Of a stretch of 64,000 nt of DNA, positions 1 to 8,169 are shown in pieces (within the stretch, counting starts at the first letter, position 1; each line of letters starts with the position of its first letter). The notes beneath the pieces were generated by a model. It saw only the letters and a list, made by a program, of their open reading frames with translations, was not told the origin of the DNA and did no database searches. The DNA is from Sphingobacteriaceae bacterium. Its GTDB lineage: Bacteria > Bacteroidota > Bacteroidia > Sphingobacteriales > Sphingobacteriaceae. The translations under genes and the position numbers were made by a program. The stretch is from positions 1 through 64,000 of the forward strand of contig CAHJWG010000009.1 of NCBI GenBank assembly GCA_903642215.1, written 5' to 3'.

Positions 1-156
1 GAACCTAATGAAAACATAAATTAAAACACCTTCAAAATTTATGTCGCTCGCTTGTCTTGTGTAAGTTATAAACAATGCAAGAATTGATTCAACTAAACTT
101 TGTCCCACGCAAAATACAAGTCCTAATATTGATGCCCGAAATAAGTTATTTACCAT
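1..156 (-). CDS. Partial cassette gene, small hydrophobic protein (runs off left edge)
   Basis: An open frame starts at the ATG complementary to 154-156 and continues for 52 codons to the window edge without a stop. The translation starts MVNNLFRASILGLVFCVGQS and is hydrophobic, so it is probably a membrane protein. It begins 16 bp inside the cassette end (AAC at 176-178), the same spacing as in other cassettes of the array. No family is recognised. The C-terminus is missing. Confidence 0.5.
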   Translation of the reverse strand, partial: MVNNLFRASILGLVFCVGQSLVESILALFITYTRQASDINFEGVLIYVFIRF

Positions 157-171
157 GTCTTTCAAGCTTAC

Positions 172-366
172 GCATAACGGAAAAGGCTTGGCGAAGAACT
201 GGCAATTGAAAAACTTCCGCCAAAACCAAAGTTAAATAAATATTCAAATGTTGATGCTTCTTTTATCAGCTAAATTCTGTTCCCTCAGCTGAAACTGAAG
301 CAAAATAGCAAAACAAAAGTTGATGTTTAATCCGTCCGCCAGTTTTTTGCCAAACCAATGTTACCA
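172..366 (-). repeat. attC-like site 1, long class
   Basis: 195 bp. GCATAAC on the left, GGAAAA-type spacer, both arms present, ends in GTTACCA. It carries one exact copy of the dispersed 12-mer at 254-265. Confidence 0.8.
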
Positions 367-385
367 GTAGTTGTTTTTTTGAACG

Positions 386-877
386 TTAAGGTAAAATATA
401 CAAACCAGTTCGTTTAACTATTTCTAATAAAGGTTCAATTTTTTGAAAATCTTTATACCAAATTATATTTGTCCAGTCCCATTCTTCTCCATAAACAGCA
501 GAATATTCTGGTAAGAGTAAATCGTATCGATGTCCAACTTCCCAAGTCTGATGTTTAATATCACAAACTTTTAACAAGTATTCTAAAGAATTTGGTTTAT
601 AAAACGTAATTCGATAATGTCTTTTGTGCCTTTAAAGGTAAACGTTTGTTAAGATGAAAAACTCTTTAATTACATTTTCAAGCTTTGTTCTTCTGTCTCG
701 CAAAGTGTTTGGATCGGTAATATATATTTGATCGCATTCTTCTTGTGTTAGCCATTTGTCAAAAACACTTATACAAACAGAATTATAAATTTCTCTTTCT
801 TCATATAACTGTTTTTTGATATTTGGTAGTCCAGTTCTGATTTGTTTCAGTTCGATTGTCGTAAGCTTTTTAGTCAT
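386..877 (-). pseudogene. Cassette gene with in-frame stop codon, unknown function
   Basis: One continuous reading frame runs from the ATG at 877 to the stop at 386 (164 codons), interrupted only by a TAA at 632-634. The first part (81 residues) starts MTKKLTTIELKQIRTG and the part after the stop contains DWTNIIWYKDFQKIEP. Because both halves share a frame and fill a single cassette with matching ends (GTTACCAGTA / TACTGGTAAC), a nonsense mutation in a single gene of about 162 residues is the simplest reading. The alternative is two small proteins, the second using a TTG start at 577. A longer reading starting at 961 would translate the attC site and is not preferred. No family is recognised. 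Confidence 0.55.
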
Positions 878-885
878 ACAATTAC

Positions 886-1081
886 TGGTAACGTTCAAGG
901 CTTGGCGAAGAACTGGAAATAGAAATCCTTCCGCCGGAACCAAAGCTAAATTAATGTTCAAATGTTGATGCTTCTTTTACCAGCTAAATTTATGTTCCTT
1001 CTGCTGAAACTGAAGCAAAATAACAAAACATAAGTTGATATTTATTCCGTCAGCCAGTTTTTTGCCAAACCAATGTTGGCT
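886..1081 (-). repeat. attC-like site 2, long class
   Basis: 196 bp, GTTCAA-type spacer, TGGTAAC on the left and GTTGGCT on the right. It contains the dispersed 12-mer at 968-979. Confidence 0.8.
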
Positions 1082-1497
1082 GCAGTGTTTCTATGCCGTT
1101 TTGGTTTGTACAATAAGGTTGATTTATTTTTTTGTCGGTTTAGCACTAATTAGCTTGCTTGTCGAACGGAGTTAATACAAATCAGTATTGTTAATACTAT
1201 TGTCCAATTAAACGAATCTTTAAATGGTACATTTAAAACAATTATGGATGATACCGTCATACTACACAATAGAATGTTCAGCAATAGCAGAGTATTTATG
1301 AAGTGTTATTATTATAGTTCTATCAGTTGATTATAAAACAAATGCTCAACAGAATTATTACTGTTGAGCATTTGTAGTTAAGAGACAATATTACTAATTC
1401 AATTTTACCGGTAATTTCTCTTTTCAAATAAGTAAGTAGCAAAAAAATTTACAAATAATAATAATATGAATGTTGACAAATTAACATAATATTACAG
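1082..1497. other. Non-coding part of composite cassette
   Basis: About 400 bp downstream of the 117-residue gene. It holds a hairpin terminator (1339-1374) and a 36-codon hydrophobic frame on the minus strand (1150-1260) that may be a remnant. Nothing else is recognised. Confidence 0.4.
1339..1374 (-). terminator. Rho-independent terminator
   Basis: Perfect 14-bp inverted repeat (CAAATGCTCAACAG with its complement) around an 8-nt loop. On the minus strand it is followed by TTTTATAAT. It lies about 125 bp downstream of the 1498-1851 gene and would end its transcript. Confidence 0.65.
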
Positions 1498-1851
1498 TTA
1501 AAGTAAATGTTTAAGATGTGTGTGCCCGTCAACTTTAGCACACTTACATTCCATGACCGGTAAGCCAGTATCTAGACGCCATGAGGTTTCAATTGCGTCA
1601 CTTAAAAGAGGATCATTTTTTTTTGTAACTTCAATTGTTTGAATTCGGTCGTTAATATTTGTGAATTCAATTAAAACTTCATCATCCGCAACATCAAAGT
1701 GGTCATGAAGGAGAGTTACACCAAACCTCTTCAACGCATTATGTCTTTTAAGAACGTCATGAATTTCATTCATTAAAGGCATATCAGAATCATTAAGTTC
1801 TACTACTTCAGTAATAAAGGGCAATTTTCTAGAATAAGCTTGAGTTTCCAT
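1498..1851 (-). CDS. HxH-domain cassette protein, unknown function
   Basis: 117 residues, ATG start at 1851. The central block (RHNALKRFGVTLLHDHFDV, then an acidic DDEVLIE and an ETSWRL motif) recurs in the neighbouring 252-residue protein, so the two genes belong to one family. The tail holds CKCAKVDGHTHLKH with His and Cys residues that could bind a metal. I do not recognise a named family. It has no signal peptide or membrane segment and is probably cytosolic. It shares a composite cassette with its relative at 2127-2885, with no attC-like site between them. Confidence 0.65.
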   Translation of the reverse strand: METQAYSRKLPFITEVVELNDSDMPLMNEIHDVLKRHNALKRFGVTLLHDHFDVADDEVLIEFTNINDRIQTIEVTKKNDPLLSDAIETSWRLDTGLPVMECKCAKVDGHTHLKHLL

Positions 1852-2126
1852 CTTGTTATATAATTAATAATTTTTTAGTTAAAGTAGTTACGTTAAAAAC
1901 GACAAAGACAATGACCAAGTCAATAGGGCCTTGTATTGTTTGAGTAATTGCAAAGGCTGGATTCACCTGTCATCAAGCTAAAAACGAATTCAGCATTAAA
2001 ACTGCAAAATTGACTTCGAAACAAAAGTTGAATTAATGTTTAAAAACTTTTGCTGGTAATAGTCAAAGCTGATGAGACAAAAGTACAATCTGGCTTTTAC
2101 GTTTTTTGTTATAGAAATTATTATAA
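1852..2126. other. Spacer between two related genes, no attC-like site found
   Basis: 275 bp. An attC-like site would be expected between two cassette genes, but neither conserved arm is present. No open frame or hairpin stands out. Confidence 0.4.
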
Positions 2127-2885
2127 TTATGAAGGGCTGTGAGTTCTTGTGTGATTACTTGAGTGATTGCTTTGTTGTGTGTGTCCGCCTTGACCATCCC
2201 TAACACACACAGTATGTGGTACACAAGCTGCTCTTGCACAATATGCAGTACAGTTTGCTTCGTCAGCTTCAGTCATATCGACAGCAAGCCAAGTTGTTTG
2301 AATTAATGAGTTTGTATCATAATTACTTGCATTATCAAACCGTAAAATGTTTGCTCTTCTTAATTCGTCTGAAGTTTCTACAAGAAGCGCAGAGTCAGAT
2401 GTTTTTCTATCACCAAAAAAATGTCGACGAATTATGCATGGTCCTAAAATATTGTCAACTCCTAATTCTATAAGATTATTTCCAAATTCTTTAAAAAAAT
2501 GATTTTTAGAAATCATGACATCAGATTCAGCAATGACCATTAGATCTTTTGAAAACTCTAAAGGTTCAAAATTACCATTACATAGTTTCCAACTATTTGA
2601 AGCGACATTATACGTACTATTTTCTTTTTTACTGGCTATAGTTGTTAAACAATAACTATCATCAATTAATTCTTCCTTCTCAATCATTAATTCGGAGTCG
2701 TCAATTAAATTGTGATTATGAAGTAATCGTATCCCTATTAAAAACTCTAACTTGTGCCTGACAATGATATCACCTAAAGTCGCTAAAATTTCAGTTTTGT
2801 TAAGCGAATTCAACTTTTCGTCAGCCCACTCAACATCAGGAAGATTGTTGTAAGTCTCTGTAAGACTTAGTTTTTTTAAGTTCAT
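2127..2885 (-). CDS. Two-repeat HxH protein with Cys/His-rich tail, unknown function
   Basis: 252 residues, ATG at 2885. Two copies of the domain also seen in the adjacent 117-residue protein can be aligned: RHKLEFLIGIRLLHNHNLID...SNSWKL (about residues 43-100) and a weaker copy with IIRRHFFGDRKTSDSALLVE...QTTWLAVD (about 150-205). The C-terminus is cysteine-rich (CTAYCARAACVPHTVC) and then Ser/His/Asn-rich, like a small metal site or the leader part of a modified peptide. No enzyme motif is recognised. Function is unknown. The domain duplication and neighbouring single-domain relative suggest local duplication. Confidence 0.65.
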   Translation of the reverse strand: MNLKKLSLTETYNNLPDVEWADEKLNSLNKTEILATLGDIIVRHKLEFLIGIRLLHNHNLIDDSELMIEKEELIDDSYCLTTIASKKENSTYNVASNSWKLCNGNFEPLEFSKDLMVIAESDVMISKNHFFKEFGNNLIELGVDNILGPCIIRRHFFGDRKTSDSALLVETSDELRRANILRFDNASNYDTNSLIQTTWLAVDMTEADEANCTAYCARAACVPHTVCVRDGQGGHTQQSNHSSNHTRTHSPS

Positions 2886-2997
2886 GATTAATTAGTTTTA
2901 AAGTGTGAGAAATTATTGTTTTGTGAAGATAAAAATATTTTCATAAACTTTAAAATATTTCTACAATAGGCCTAATAAGTTGTCGTAATAACATTGC

Positions 2998-3128
2998 ACA
3001 CAACGGAAAGGGCTTGGCGAAGAACTGGAATTTAAAACTCTTCTGCCGAAACCACAACCGAAGATAAAAAGAATTACAAATGTTCAATAACTTCCGTCCG
3101 CCAGTTTTTTGCCAAACCAATGTTAGCG
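2998..3128 (-). repeat. attC-like site 3, short class
   Basis: 131 bp, GGAAAG spacer, ACACAAC on the left and GTTAGCG on the right. It lacks the extra ~64-bp unit and the dispersed 12-mer. It belongs to the gene-less cassette on its right. Confidence 0.8.
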
Positions 3129-3475
3129 GTAGCTTTTTCTAAAACTTAAATACAATTTTCATTACTAAAAATGTTTGTGCCAAACTGAAATTACCAATTT
3201 AAAGCCAAAAGTTTTCAGCTTCCAAGTCAACGGATTTGTTTGCGCCAAAGTCAGTAACTGTTATTGTTTTTTCAAAAGTTTTTCTGGTCAAAAGTTAGCG
3301 TTTTGATACTGTTTTTACCGGTAGAAAACTAGTCTACTAAGTTTACATGCTTAAAAACAGCATTACAAGTTTTGTCGGACGAAAAGTCGACTGGCCTAAA
3401 AATCGCCGAAATACAAAGTTAATAAAGCACAAAGTTGTTGGTTTAGTTTGTCTGGCGAATTTGTTCGGAAGTTAC
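3129..3475. other. Gene-less cassette A
   Basis: About 350 bp with matching ends (GTTAGCGGTAGC / ACCGCTAAC) and no plausible gene on either strand. It contains a facing pair of the dispersed motif (3306-3317 and 3352-3363, both ACAG subtype), an arrangement shared with the three other gene-less cassettes. It may carry an RNA or a regulatory element; this is inference. Confidence 0.6.
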
Positions 3476-3607
3476 CGCTAACGTTCAAGGCTTGGCGAAG
3501 AACTGGGACTTGAAACCCTTCAGCCGAAACCACAACCGAAGATAAAAAAGAAATTCAAAAGTTCAATAACTTCCTTCAGCCAATTTTTTGCCAAACCAAT
3601 GTTACAT
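3476..3607 (-). repeat. attC-like site 4, short class
   Basis: 132 bp, GTTCAA spacer, CGCTAAC to GTTACAT. No dispersed 12-mer. It belongs to gene-less cassette B. Confidence 0.8.
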
Positions 3608-3946
3608 GCAGCTTAATTTTTTAACCACAAAACCAGACTTTGCACTTTTGCAAATTAGTCTGCAAAACCAAACTTTGCTAAGCAATACTAAATTCAAAAT
3701 TTTCAGTTTACAGGTTTTGACTGGGCAAAAATCGTGATCGTTCTTTTAACAAACTTTGTTTTTTTGTTTGTAAAAAAATTAGCAAGCAATGCTGTTTTTA
3801 CCAGATAAAATTAGTCACCGGAAATAGTCCGTTAAAAAGGTCTGCTAAAAACAGTATTAAAAAAGTCAGCGAAATTAAAAGTCAACTTTACATTTGTGAA
3901 AATTTCAGCTTGCAAGTCATTCGGCGAAATGAAGGTTTTAAGTTGC
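3608..3946. other. Gene-less cassette B
   Basis: About 340 bp with ends GTTACATGCAGCTT and its near-complement before 3953. No gene. A facing motif pair (3789-3800 and 3846-3857) has the same layout as in cassettes A, C and D. The 63-codon frame at 3888-4079 mostly translates the neighbouring attC site and is not a gene. Confidence 0.6.
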
Positions 3947-4142
3947 AGGTAACGTTCAAGGCTTGGCGAAGAACTGGAATTTGAAACTCGTCAGCCAAAA
4001 CCAAAGCTAAATTAAAGTTCCAAAGTTCAATACTGTTTTTAATAGCTAAATTTTGTTCCTTCAGCCGAAACTGAAGCAAAATAGCAAAACAAAAGCTGAT
4101 GTTTATTCCGTCCGCCAGTTTTTTGCCAAACCAATGTTGGCT
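3947..4142 (-). repeat. attC-like site 5, long class
   Basis: 196 bp, GTTCAA spacer, AGGTAAC to GTTGGCT, dispersed 12-mer at 4031-4042. Confidence 0.8.
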
Positions 4143-4164
4143 GTAGCCTTGTTTTCTTTTTAAA

Positions 4165-4614
4165 TTATTGATGTTTCTTAGTAATCAGTATAAAAGAAAT
4201 AAAAACATAACTTAAAAAATTGCCAGTCAACATTGGAAGAAATAGCTTTTTAATTGGTTCTTTGTAAATAATTTTAATTGTCATAGTTTCTAAAAATACA
4301 CTTCCTAAACACATTAAAATATAGGTCGCAATCCAGTTTATTATGTTAAAGGTTCCATGAACAAAGTTGTCTACTACTAAATGCCAAAAAAGCATTGCCC
4401 AAGTCATAATGAATGTTCCTGCAAAGCCAGAAACACAATTACCTATTAAAGAAGCAAAGAAAGATTTTTTCCAAGAAAATTTAAGGAAGTAATGGATTAC
4501 GAATAATTCAATAATAACAGTTCCAACAACTAAAAACCAAAATTTCCAAAATGTTTCGCTGATATAAAGTGCCGGCCAAACCATGTCAAGAAAAATTGTT
4601 TTTGTTATGCTCAT
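4165..4614 (-). CDS. Small four-helix membrane protein, unknown function
   Basis: 149 residues, ATG at 4614. Four hydrophobic segments are visible, at about residues 25-47, 52-80, 90-110 and 122-145, with short charged loops (SWKKSF, YKEPIKK). No signal peptide is needed; it should sit in the inner membrane. No family is recognised with confidence. It is the only gene of a cassette whose ends pair (GTTGGCTGTAGCCTT with its near-complement at 4646-4662). Small membrane proteins are common integron cargo. Confidence 0.65.
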   Translation of the reverse strand: MSITKTIFLDMVWPALYISETFWKFWFLVVGTVIIELFVIHYFLKFSWKKSFFASLIGNCVSGFAGTFIMTWAMLFWHLVVDNFVHGTFNIINWIATYILMCLGSVFLETMTIKIIYKEPIKKLFLPMLTGNFLSYVFISFILITKKHQ

Positions 4615-4655
4615 TGTTTAATTATGAAAGAGTTTGTGTCGTCTTAGAAGGTTGC

Positions 4656-4850
4656 AGCCAACGGAAAAGGCTTGGCGAAGAACTGGAAATAGAAATCCTT
4701 CAGCCGAAACCAAAGTTAAATTTATAATCAAATGCTGATGCTTCTTTTAACAGCTAAATTTTGTTCCGTCTGCTGAAACTGAAGCAAAATAGCAAAATAA
4801 AAGTTGATGTTCAATTTGTCAGCCAGTTTTTTGCCAAACCAATGTTGTGT
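4656..4850 (-). repeat. attC-like site 6, long class
   Basis: 195 bp, GGAAAA spacer, AGCCAAC to GTTGTGT, dispersed 12-mer at 4738-4749. Confidence 0.8.
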
Positions 4851-4868
4851 GCTGTACTGGTATTTTTT

Positions 4869-5027
4869 TTAAGGTTTGGGAAGTCCAATTGTCTTTAAGA
4901 TATAGTTGGCCCGATCTATTTTGTCTTTAAATAACGGTTGATCAGCGTATTTATCAGTTAAAGAAGGATTTAACTTGAAGTCTTTTAGAAATTGTTTTCT
5001 TTCCGTATTCTCTTTCTTGGTCTTCAT
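4869..5027 (-). CDS. Small basic protein paired with DUF6934-like gene
   Basis: 52 residues starting MKTKKENTERKQFLKDFKLN, ATG at 5027. Lysine-rich N-terminus, ends TIGLPKP. It starts 9 bp after the stop of the DUF6934-like gene at 5037, so the two are almost certainly co-transcribed, and both lie in one cassette. The tight pairing of a small charged protein with a second small protein resembles a toxin-antitoxin arrangement, but no motif proves that. Confidence 0.55.
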   Translation of the reverse strand: MKTKKENTERKQFLKDFKLNPSLTDKYADQPLFKDKIDRANYILKTIGLPKP

Positions 5028-5036
5028 ATTACAAAT

Positions 5037-5480
5037 TTATATTTTTCTGCGTACTAAAAATGCACCATAAGTAATATTTTTACTAAATGGTTCCCAATCT
5101 GTTTCCCCAAGCCCAAAAACAATAAAGTCTTTTTCAATTTCAGACAAATTATTTGTAATTCCCATACGGTAAAGCCTTGTTCGGGCTTCTGTACTTCCGG
5201 TGACAATGACTGTGGAATTGGGGTGAGCGTCAGTAAACGCATAAAGCGTTGCAGCAACAGTTGCTAATACCTTTTGACTATCGTTATTGTTAGTTACAGC
5301 CATGTCGCTAATATAATTTGTCATCGGGTCTTTGTCGCCAAAACCAAGATTATAAAAGCCTTTTACATTAATTTCAGAATAACGGATAACTTTAACAACA
5401 CTACCTTTTGGCCCACTGCTGATAAATTCAAATGTTTGTAAATCAACAGAAGTTTCCACATCGTATAAATCGTTAAGCAT
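5037..5480 (-). CDS. DUF6934-like protein
   Basis: 147 residues from the ATG at 5480; a TTG six codons upstream is less likely. The central block KVLATVAATLYAFTDAHPNS followed by VTGSTEARTRLYRMGITNN is what I remember of a Bacteroidota family listed as DUF6934. The biochemical role is unknown. It is likely a cytosolic single domain. It is the first gene of a two-gene cassette with a 52-residue partner 9 bp downstream. Members of this family often travel with small partners, which makes a toxin-antitoxin role conceivable; this is inference. Confidence 0.65.
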   Translation of the reverse strand: MLNDLYDVETSVDLQTFEFISSGPKGSVVKVIRYSEINVKGFYNLGFGDKDPMTNYISDMAVTNNNDSQKVLATVAATLYAFTDAHPNSTVIVTGSTEARTRLYRMGITNNLSEIEKDFIVFGLGETDWEPFSKNITYGAFLVRRKI

Positions 5481-5534
5481 AGCCGCTAAAATAGGCAATA
5501 GTTGTCAGCTTTATAGGTGGGCGCAAAGTATAGC

Positions 5535-5729
5535 ACACAACGTTCAAGGCTTGGCGAAGAACTGGGATTTGAAACCCTTCCGCCGAAACCAAAGTTAAAT
5601 TAATATTCCAAAGTTCAATACTGTTTTTACCAGCTAAATTTTGTTCCGTCAGCCGAAACTGAAGCAAAATAGAAAGCAAATGATGATGTTTATTCCTTCA
5701 GCCAGTTTTTTGCCAAACCAATGTTATGC
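5535..5729 (-). repeat. attC-like site 7, long class
   Basis: 195 bp, GTTCAA spacer, ACACAAC to GTTATGC, dispersed 12-mer at 5618-5629. Confidence 0.8.
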
Positions 5730-5756
5730 CTAGTTGTTTTATTGAATATAACTGAT

Positions 5757-6101
5757 TCAACTTCTCTTATTCCAAATTGAAGTTAAAACAATCTTACCTT
5801 TTGGGCTTAAATGAAAAGCTTTAATTTTCTTCAAGTCTTTAGCACTAATTGAACCGCTCAATAATTCACAATCTTCAATTTTAAATTTAGCGTCAATATT
5901 TAAGTCTTTAGTTTTTACATGGAAATGTGGTGGTTCATGATCATTTGAATAAATAATTACTTGTAAGTCATCGAGAGTTTTCACTCGCTCTTTATTCGCA
6001 GTATTTACTTCTTTTAAATGCTTTTCAATTGAAATGTCGTCGAGACTCAAATAATACGTCAAAAGGTCAGTTAGGATCTTCTCCATTATATTTGACGTCA
6101 T
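5757..6101 (-). CDS. DUF4160 domain protein
   Basis: 114 residues, ATG at 6101 (a second ATG five codons later is possible). The motif VIIYSNDHEPPHFHVKTKD is the hallmark of DUF4160. The C-terminal half has the family's AKFKIEDCELLSG and a basic end (IWNKRS). DUF4160 genes often sit next to DUF2442 or antitoxin-like genes and have been suspected to be toxin components; here it is alone in its cassette. The N-terminal 50 residues are an alpha-helical extension rich in Leu/Asp. Function unknown. Confidence 0.8.
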   Translation of the reverse strand: MTSNIMEKILTDLLTYYLSLDDISIEKHLKEVNTANKERVKTLDDLQVIIYSNDHEPPHFHVKTKDLNIDAKFKIEDCELLSGSISAKDLKKIKAFHLSPKGKIVLTSIWNKRS

Positions 6102-6126
6102 TTCCAGCAGTTCGGTTTACAATTAG

Positions 6127-6321
6127 GCATAACGTTCAAGGCTTGGCGAAGAACTGGAAATAGAAACCCTTCAGCCGAAACCAAAGCTAAATTTATAATA
6201 AAAAGTTCAATACTGTTTTTACCAGCTAAATTTTATTCCTTCCGCCGGAACTGAAGCAAAATAGCGAAACGAAAGTTCAATAATTTCCGTCAGCCAGTTT
6301 TTTGCCAAACCAATGTTGGCT
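6127..6321 (-). repeat. attC-like site 8, long class
   Basis: 195 bp, GTTCAA spacer, GCATAAC to GTTGGCT, dispersed 12-mer at 6210-6221. Confidence 0.8.
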
Positions 6322-6329
6322 GCCGTTTT

Positions 6330-7265
6330 TTATCGTCGCATTCTTAGGCCCACTCTGTCGTTGTCAATGTAAATACTTTCGTCTTGTTCTTTTCTGTCAA
6401 AAATAAAAGGTCTTATTTCATTAGTAATCCCACGTTCGGCATACTCTCTAATGTTCTTTGGTAAAATAAGTTTTGGTTTGTAAAACTCGAAAATTTGAAA
6501 ATACCAAAAATGTCTAAAGCCAAATTCATCTGGGAATATTTTTTCTAAATGTCTATAAGTTAATTCGATTTCATAAAATTTTTCGCCTTGAAATTCAAAT
6601 TCACGGTACTCGAAAAATTTTTGATTTAAAAACTCTAAAAGTCCGGTATAATAATTCCTTGTCAAATTACTCAACATCTCATTGTCGTAAGGAACATTGT
6701 CGTTAAAAGGGTCGTGATATTTGCATTTTACATTATTGTAAAGATCATAAGAAACACTTGCTACCGTAAAGTTTACAGGTATTCCGCCTGTTAAAGATTG
6801 ATTTTTATGAGTAGTCATATTGCCATGTCCAGACGAAAAACCCTTAGCTTCAATAGCAAACATTGAGTTTTGTTTAAAGGAAAGTAAGTCAGGTCGGCCA
6901 ACATTAAGAGGCATATTTCTTAATCTCATCGCTGCTTCATAGTTAACTGTAAACAAGCTTTGGTCAATTTGCTTTGATAGAAAATCAGCAATTCCCTTGC
7001 CTGCCAAATTTGAAAACTGTCCTTTGTCTGTAGGGTCAGATAATTCAATTGGCGGCAAAGAAAAGTGGTCGTTATTGAATGCTTGTCTTTGCAAATAATA
7101 ACTGTAGTGAAAAAACATAGCAATTGTCCTAATTAGCTTTTGGGGTCTTGGTGCATAACCTTGGCCAGCAATAGCGAAGTGTTTTGCAAAGGCAAGCCGT
7201 GTCAATCTATGGTCCTGATTGAAAATTGTTCCTACTTGGTCTATATATTCTACTGTTATGTTCAT
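6330..7265 (-). CDS. PD-(D/E)XK nuclease-like cassette protein
   Basis: 311 residues, ATG at 7265. The segment GRPDLLSFKQNSMFAIEAKG places Asp126 and Glu139-x-Lys141 as in the PD-(D/E)XK nuclease fold, with Glu110 as a possible further acidic residue. The Ser/Gly-rich GFSSGHGNM that follows is also common after the ExK strand. This fold serves restriction and other DNA-cleaving enzymes, so a defence role is plausible but not shown; no methylase or partner is in the cassette. The C-terminal 110 residues are aromatic-rich with no known motif. It fills its cassette almost completely (GTTGGCTGCC ends). Confidence 0.6.
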   Translation of the reverse strand: MNITVEYIDQVGTIFNQDHRLTRLAFAKHFAIAGQGYAPRPQKLIRTIAMFFHYSYYLQRQAFNNDHFSLPPIELSDPTDKGQFSNLAGKGIADFLSKQIDQSLFTVNYEAAMRLRNMPLNVGRPDLLSFKQNSMFAIEAKGFSSGHGNMTTHKNQSLTGGIPVNFTVASVSYDLYNNVKCKYHDPFNDNVPYDNEMLSNLTRNYYTGLLEFLNQKFFEYREFEFQGEKFYEIELTYRHLEKIFPDEFGFRHFWYFQIFEFYKPKLILPKNIREYAERGITNEIRPFIFDRKEQDESIYIDNDRVGLRMRR

Positions 7266-7292
7266 TTAGTGTAGGATGTCAACTAAAATGGC

Positions 7293-7486
7293 AGCCAACG
7301 TTCAAGGCTTGGCGAAGAACTGGAAATAGAAATCCTTCTGCCGAAACTAAAGCTAAATTTATATTCAAATGTTGATGCTTCTTTTATTAGCTAAATTTTA
7401 TTCCTTCAGCTGAAACTGAAGCAAAATAGTAAAATAAAAGTTCAATAACTTCCGTCAGCCAGTTTTTTGCCAAACCAATGTTGTGT
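7293..7486 (-). repeat. attC-like site 9, long class
   Basis: 194 bp, GTTCAA spacer, AGCCAAC to GTTGTGT, dispersed 12-mer at 7375-7386. Confidence 0.8.
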
Positions 7487-7501
7487 GCAGCCTTGGTAGG
7501 T

Positions 7502-7834
7502 TTAAGAAAGTGTAAGTTGTTTGTCGCTTAATTCTACATTAAAGTTCACTTTGGCGTCCAATGCTGCAAACACTTTAAGAATTGTTTCAAACCTGGCATT
7601 TGTTATACTATTTTCCAACTTAGAAATCTGGGCCTTTTGTACACCTACTAACTCACCTAATTGTTCTTGAGTTAAGTGGCGTTCTTGTCTGGCTTTTTTT
7701 ATTGCATTTCCCAAAAGATCGATCTTCAATTCGTTTTCAAATGAATCGCGTCTTTCTGTTCCAACTCCTCCAATGTGTTTATCAATCATTGTGTCAAGTG
7801 AGACAGTTTTCAATGGCTTATTTAAGTTTTTCAT
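7502..7834 (-). CDS. higA: HigA-like antitoxin, XRE-family HTH
   Basis: 110 residues. A helix-turn-helix of the XRE/Cro type spans about residues 40-95 (KARQERHLTQEQLGELVGVQ, then KAQISKLENSITNARFETIL). The N-terminal 35 residues are a charged extension that probably contacts the toxin. Its ATG overlaps the toxin's TGA (ATGA, 7831-7834), so it is translationally coupled and encoded downstream of the toxin, the HigBA order. Such proteins bind the toxin and repress their own promoter. The pair occupies one cassette with matching ends, as commonly seen in chromosomal integrons where these pairs stabilise the array. Confidence 0.85.
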   Translation of the reverse strand: MKNLNKPLKTVSLDTMIDKHIGGVGTERRDSFENELKIDLLGNAIKKARQERHLTQEQLGELVGVQKAQISKLENSITNARFETILKVFAALDAKVNFNVELSDKQLTLS

Positions 7835-8169
7835 TTCTTCTGGTTTAGATATTGTTTACGGATACTTTCAGCTTTTTCAATTTCTTTCGGTGGTGTTTTG
7901 TTTATCTTTTTTATTATTCCATGAGTTGCTAAAACAATAGTTCCGAAACCATCTGTTTTGTCCCAAAAAGCAAAAAGCCGGTAAGCTTTACTTTTGTACA
8001 AAGTTCTAAATTCCCAAATATTGTCGTTTAGCTTTTTAAAAAGTTCATTGTCGGTAATGTATTGCGACTTCTTAATGTTGTAATAAATTTTCTCTCTGGT
8101 TTTGTCATCGAGAATTTCTAAAAACTCCACAGCTTCAGGCAATAACTCAACAGAAAACTTTTCATCCAT
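7831..8169 (-). CDS. higB: HigB/Gp49-like toxin
   Basis: 112 residues, ATG at 8169. The sequence (LLPEAVEFLEILDDKTREKI, then IWEFRTLYKSKAYRLFAFWD) matches the phage-derived Gp49-like HigB family of RelE-fold mRNA interferases. The basic residues in the KSKAYRLFAF strand fit the expected ribosome/mRNA-binding face. It is the first gene of the cassette and overlaps the antitoxin by four bases. Expected activity is ribosome-dependent mRNA cleavage, neutralised by the HTH partner. Assignment rests on family resemblance. Confidence 0.85.
   Translation of the reverse strand: MDEKFSVELLPEAVEFLEILDDKTREKIYYNIKKSQYITDNELFKKLNDNIWEFRTLYKSKAYRLFAFWDKTDGFGTIVLATHGIIKKINKTPPKEIEKAESIRKQYLNQKK

Noticed and set aside
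2216..2473. 85-codon plus-strand frame opposite the HxH-protein gene
   Set aside because: It lies wholly on the opposite strand of a better-supported gene and has no features of its own.
3888..4079. 63-codon minus-strand frame
   Set aside because: Most of it is the translation of attC-like site 5.
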